A stretch of DNA of 39,326 nt from Chrysomallon squamiferum (Eukaryota; Mollusca; Gastropoda; Neomphalida; Peltospiridae). The stretch is from contig CM022674.1 in assembly GCA_012295275.1 (NCBI GenBank), positions 4,370,610 to 4,409,935 on the forward strand, in the 5' to 3' direction. The translations under genes and the position numbers were made by a program. Under the pieces are notes generated by a model that searched no databases, was not told where the DNA came from, and was given only the letters and a program-made list of their open reading frames with translations. Positions 34,908 through 39,326 of this stretch are shown here, one piece after another (the first letter of the stretch is position 1; each line of letters begins with the position of its first letter).

Positions 34908-36489
34908 TTTGTTTATTTATTTATTTCTTAGTAATAATTATTAATTAAAAACAGATTACAGGTGAGGCTGTATAGTGATGGGAAGTTACTGATACCTGAC
35001 AAAACAAACCTCGAGATTGTCGATGACTGGCCTCTTCATACCACACACAAAGTTCACTTCACCAAGCTTGTTGTTGGTGCATGCTGGCAAGGTAATTAAA
35101 TTTATCACTCATGTTTTCATCCTCAGATCATGTTGTTTAATGACTAAGAATAAATATTTACTTTTGTTCTTTTTATCATTATTTGCTTGCTTTCTCTCTT
35201 TCTTTCTTGCTTTCTTTCTTTCTTTTTTAAACTGCTCACCTGACAAACCTTTGAGGTTTTACTTTGCATCTTTCTCCTGCTGCTTCTGTTTTCATTTTAA
35301 AAGCTGATGCTTTCTTACAATTACCAAGAAAATAAAATAAATAGATGTGGATAGAATTGTGACCATGCTTTCCTTGGCTCACTCTCTCACTCTCTCTCTT
35401 AATTATTACAAAGACAAGTTAATCTTTTGTCCCAATTTGAATTTCTTTTTTTTTTTCCTTTTTTTTAAAGTTATTTCTGTATTAAACATGACACTTCTCA
35501 TTACTATGAATTTTCCTTATATTTATTTATTTATTAAATTAGGTGGAGAGCAGAAATTTGAGCATGCCTTCCATGGTCATCATGGTGGTTTGTCTGCTCA
35601 AAGACAAGACAGAAAGCAACCGTGTCATCAAGTGTCTGAACAACTGCAAGGAAAATCTTGATTTCCATGCTCTCAGTGCTATGGAGAGTGGGACAGTCAC
35701 ACTTGTCACAAGTTTCTGTCTGCATTAGTGATTATTAGTAATGTCACAGCTTGTTTTCTTTTTTTCATTCTTTTTATAACTTTCAGAAACAAAGTTAAGG
35801 AGAAGTTTTATTTAACTAATACTCATATTATGTTATTAAGTTATTCTCAAAATTTGATGCTTAATTACACATAGTAAATTTTATTTTATTTTCATTTTGA
35901 AATTTAAAAAGTTAAAGAATTTAAAAATTGTTTTGAGGAGACATTTGGAAAACTTCATTGATGTTCAGAAAGATGAATTGAGTTTGTAGAGAAATATGAT
36001 TATTAATAAACATGAATCTGAAATATTCATCAATGTGGAAAGCAGGCACTTTGCAATTCAGTCTGCATTTCACTATTATAGACAAAGCAGAGCATTATCT
36101 GAAAATCTGTTTCCATATAACATTATATATACAATTAGTAGAAGAGTATTTGAATTATTATGTGGGATTTTTTTTTTAATACTTTTGTCAAAAATATTCT
36201 GTATTTATTCAGTATTGTTCAAACATTTTTTTATTTGTTTCTTTTCTAAGTCCAGTATTAACTAATATCAAAACCTAAAGATAAGCATATGTCTGGGCAC
36301 ATGTTTTCCCCACAGAATCAACAGAAGCCAAGTTCAGTCTGAAGGACAAATTCTTGCTGGATACATGTACTATCAAGGCTAACCCTAAACTCAATCTGTT
36401 TTATGAGCACCTATCACTGCCCACCCATCTGATGGAAAACCAGGGACTTGAGTGGAGTGAAACCAATGATGGAGTAACCATTACAAGTA
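34345..36489 (+). pseudogene. CLSTN: Calsyntenin relic, copy 3 (four exons)
   Basis: This is the most complete copy. Exon 34345 to about 34434 reads MSQHLQKLFLHGEKLVFLL then YSPEVTVF, with about 100 nt deleted compared with copy 2. Exon 34962-35091 (acceptor TTACAG, donor GTAATT) is intact: LYSDGKLLIPDKTNLEIVDD, WPLHTTHKVHFTKLVVGACW, ending at the LamG hallmark GACWQG. Exon 35543-35695 encodes GGEQKFEHAFHGHHGGLSA and, after the same 2-nt deletion as copy 1, KDKTESNRVIKCLNNCKENL. Its donor was destroyed (GTAAGTATCAC became GTCAC). Exon 36316-36486 (acceptor CCACAG, donor GTAAAT) is open: LLDTCTIKANPKLNLFYEHL, GLEWSETNDGVTIT, with TGA shortly after if unspliced. The CELT exon seen in copy 2 is missing. 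The set cannot yield a full LamG domain or a membrane anchor. Confidence 0.82.
34819..34926. repeat. (TTTA)n microsatellite, about 108 bp
   Basis: Nearly pure TTTA/TTTG units in the intron before exon 34962-35091. The YLFIYLFI frame over it is a repeat artefact. Confidence 0.97.
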
Positions 36490-39040
36490 AATGATCCAAC
36501 TCTTACTTTGACTTTTTCTTATTACTTTAACTATTTAAACCATTACACATATATGTTCTTATTCTTTTACTCAGTAAGCCTGATAACAGTAATTATTCCG
36601 ATATACATGTTTTAATCACATTTCTTGTGAACTTTATCATTCTCTGTATTTATAGTACCAATTTTTATGTTAGTTTTTTTTTTTTTTTTAAATATTTCTG
36701 AACACTTGCCAGCAACATCTTCAGGTTGTGACATAAACTAAAATACAAAATATTTATTTGTCTCAGTTAGGGAGAAAGATTAAACTGCCTCTTGGTAATC
36801 TGAGCAAATATTTAGTCTGCTGATTTCAGAAAATGGAAAATAAACAATAATATTCTATTCTTAATCACTAAGATACCAAAATGAAATAATGAAAACAAAA
36901 TTGTGTAAATGAGGATTAACTTTTTCACTAGTTCTTAATAAAATAAAAATAATAACTAGCTGAACATTAAATTGTGGAATCTGTTAATAAATATATTATG
37001 ATTTCTATTTACAACATGAAACTTTTAAATTCAGTTAAGTCAAATTAAGAACAGAAAAATATAGAAATACAAATTATATATATTACAGTAAAATCAATAG
37101 ACCAACTAGAAAATCAGTATACAACATCTTAATGTGACATAAATATACCGATTAAAATTATAAAATGTGACATAAATATACCTATTAAAATTTAAAATTT
37201 GGCTTTTATAAGTGAAAATCATGGTGCTCTTTACAAATGAACAAACCAAATGTATATCAAAAACTAAACTCATGCTGTCTGCTTCATGCCGGGCCAGTTT
37301 AGAAGTGATAATAAACAGTTTGTCATTGCCAAGTTTCCTTTGAAAATGTGCCAAAACAAAGATCTTTAGAGATATATTAAAAAACAATTGTATCCCAAAT
37401 GTAAATTAAATGACACTGAGAACTCAGATAAAATGTATGTTGTTTTCTTTTTATATACATGACTGTAAACTTATTTGGGTATTTTCTATAACTTGTTTTA
37501 GTCTTTTGCATCATTTCCATTGAAAATGTATTGGTTTATTTTTAATGTTTATGAATTTTCAAAAGAATGTGTTGAATTTGTATTTTATTAAATAAATATG
37601 GCATATTTTAGAAATAGAAAATAACCTGTCATAATATTCAGATTAAAATTTAATAAATAAAAAAAATTGTTATCAGACTAATTTCATTTTTGAGAAAAAA
37701 AAACAGAAAAACACAAAGGAAGTACATTGGTTCCGTTTGATATTTAAAACAGAACTCTGGACAAATATGATTTGCTTATCAATTTAATCACTTTTTTATT
37801 TCACAGTATTTTCAGCAACTGTATTGAAATTACAAGAAATTTAAAACTGATTGCAAACATCCCAAAGACATGATGAATATTCATACAACTTGGCAATGAT
37901 GTTGTTATTCTGTTTCATTTGGAGAACTAAAACTACCTCCAATTTGTTTTTTCTTTTAACAAATCTCAAGTATTTATTACCTTCCTTATTTTATTTATTT
38001 GAATGAGATTTAATATTTGATTTTACCAGTATTAATTAGTATTTTGCTTGTCAATACATTTAGGGGTTTTTTTAGGTGTTTTTTTTTTTTTTTTCTTATT
38101 ATTTTTTTATTAGTCAGTTTTAATCTATTACTTTATTTAATTTTTTTCTGAATACTTTTTAACAAGCCTGTTAAATCACTTTTCCTTGACAAATAATAAC
38201 AGTAAATAAATTAAAAAATACAAATAAGGCAGTAGTTTTATGATTACATTACCATCATGAAAAGTAGATATTTTATACAAGCTAGATATTAGAACAAGAA
38301 CCCACTGAAAAATCAGTTTTTAACAATAGCTTTTATTGTTGTTATTTACAGTTTTGGTAGTTGTTTTTTTTGTTGATATTATCACTTCTCTTCTGGCCCG
38401 TGTTGTAAAGTGTGTGTTGTGTCACAGGAAGGAAATTATAAGTCTGTTGTATATATTGTCTTCCTGTCAATAAAGCTTACCACACTAATATTGTGTTTTT
38501 GTTGTTCTTCCTGCTGCTGCTATTTCTTAAAGTTGTGCATGCCCGATAAGATTTTAGCATTTAAACAGATTTGAATGATCATGATAAATTTTTAAAGGTT
38601 TTGTACTCAGCTGAATAATCAACGATTAGATATTGCTAATTCAAGTATATCTTTGAAAGTGGGGATTGTTCTTTTTTTATCCTTGATATTGTTCATGACA
38701 ATTATTTTGAAAGAAGATACGATAGTTACCTCCCTGATCAATTCTAAAATTCTTAGTTTTATATGAATTTTTACAATAAATTGTAAAGTATTAATATTTT
38801 AATATTTAATTAAATAAATCATTAAAAGAAAAGAGAATTAAATTTTCTTGTGATTAATTGTAATTTCGTTTGGCTTGATCGACGTGTCACAGTATTCATT
38901 TTCGGGTTAATTTCTGACTAACTGAATTATTGTGTCTTTACTGAAATAAAAAAAAAAAAAATTATTATTATTATTAATATATTGGCATTTCCTGAAAGTG
39001 CGTATTGAGAGCTGTTCTCAATGACAAACTCATATTTACG
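36490..39040. other. Unit 3 intergenic/3' region
   Basis: Matches 12003-14230 of unit 1 in the same order, with about 200 bp (36510-36720) missing from unit 1 and present, inverted, in unit 2. No exon is supported apart from the poly(A) signal at 38469. Confidence 0.65.
38469..38474 (+). terminator. Plus-strand poly(A) signal, unit 3
   Basis: AATAAA in CCTGTCAATAAAGCTTACC with the downstream GT-rich element, as in units 1 and 2. Confidence 0.6.
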
Positions 39041-39049
39041 TAAAACATT

Positions 39050-39187
39050 TTTATTGGATACAAAAATGTCAAATTTAATAATAATTAAAAACAAAAATAG
39101 TGGCATGTCCATGAGTAGTCAGTGTTTAGCAGCCTTTTCATTATTGAGTAATACTGAGTTTTCATTCTCCTCCTTTGCACTTTCCTT
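39050..39187 (-). pseudogene. Terminal exon of a third CARD gene copy (partial)
   Basis: On the minus strand an acceptor CAG (39188-39190) precedes KESAKEENENSVLLNNEKAA, then KH and a stop at 39119-39121, with AATAAA at 39050-39055. It is the fourth terminal exon of this family in the window and keeps an intact frame and acceptor. The rest of the gene lies beyond the right edge, so its state is unknown; it could be the functional copy. Confidence 0.6.
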
Positions 39188-39326
39188 CTGAAAATAAATA
39201 AATAAAGTAACATAAGTAAATCATTAGTAGGATTAAATGAAGGTAATGAATTAAAACAACGCTTCTGATTATATCAGGATCTCGAATAGTGGTATAAATG
39301 TACATGTATGGAGACCAACAAGCAGA

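Noticed and set aside
35347-35661. 104-codon plus-strand frame over the GGEQ exon
   Set aside because: Its N-terminal half is T-rich intron, and the end (QRQDRKQPCHQ) is the wrong frame after the 2-nt deletion. The real relic is exon 35543-35695.

Overview
This is an AT-rich, intron-rich and repeat-rich animal genome window with no prokaryotic features. It is packed with microsatellites: (GA)n, (TA)n, (AAT)n, (TTTA)n and (CTA)n tracts up to about 165 bp long. The recognisable exons are calsyntenin, a CARD (death-fold) domain and a pogo/Tigger transposase. The repeat style, huge short-exon introns and calsyntenin residues fit a mollusc, most likely an octopus-like cephalopod. That assignment is an inference; no species marker is visible. 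A run of exactly 200 N at 10150-10349 is a scaffold gap, so the order across it depends on the assembly.

Left part (1-10149). A pogo/Tigger DNA transposon relic with its terminal repeat lies on the minus strand at 1-443. Next, on the minus strand from about 5086 down to 1384, is a complete-looking small gene. It has a TATA box, a 5'UTR exon, a signal-peptide exon, three micro-exons of 12, 30 and 24 nt, a short last exon and a poly(A) signal. All coding junctions are phase 2 and splice to a 60-residue secreted peptide. Further right are a 26-bp minisatellite (5821-6110), a degenerate three-copy tandem repeat (6610-9010), and a second copy (9047-10149) of the 498-1020 segment carrying a 580-bp glycine-rich insert.

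Right part (10350-39326). This is a tandem array of about three copies of one composite unit. Each unit has, on the plus strand, relic exons from the LamG region and following ectodomain of a calsyntenin, ending in a conserved poly(A) signal. Converging tail to tail on the minus strand is a multi-exon CARD gene (CARD-only as far as can be seen: 5' exons, CARD in two exons, acidic linker, short terminal exon, poly(A) signal). The CARD gene and the next unit's calsyntenin relic diverge from a shared CCAAT/E-box-rich region. Calsyntenin copies share an old frameshift and have lost different exons and splice sites, so they look like duplicated debris. CARD copy 1 carries a nonsense codon and copy 2 a 1-nt insertion, yet one 5' exon shows only synonymous differences over its best-supported codons, so selection once acted on it.

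The array is a mosaic: one segment is inverted in copy 2, a 3-kb stretch was tandemly duplicated with a clean junction near 30556, and an approximately 79-bp minisatellite sits in the large CARD intron in every copy. The most notable item is the micro-exon secreted-peptide gene, followed by the chimeric calsyntenin/CARD array.
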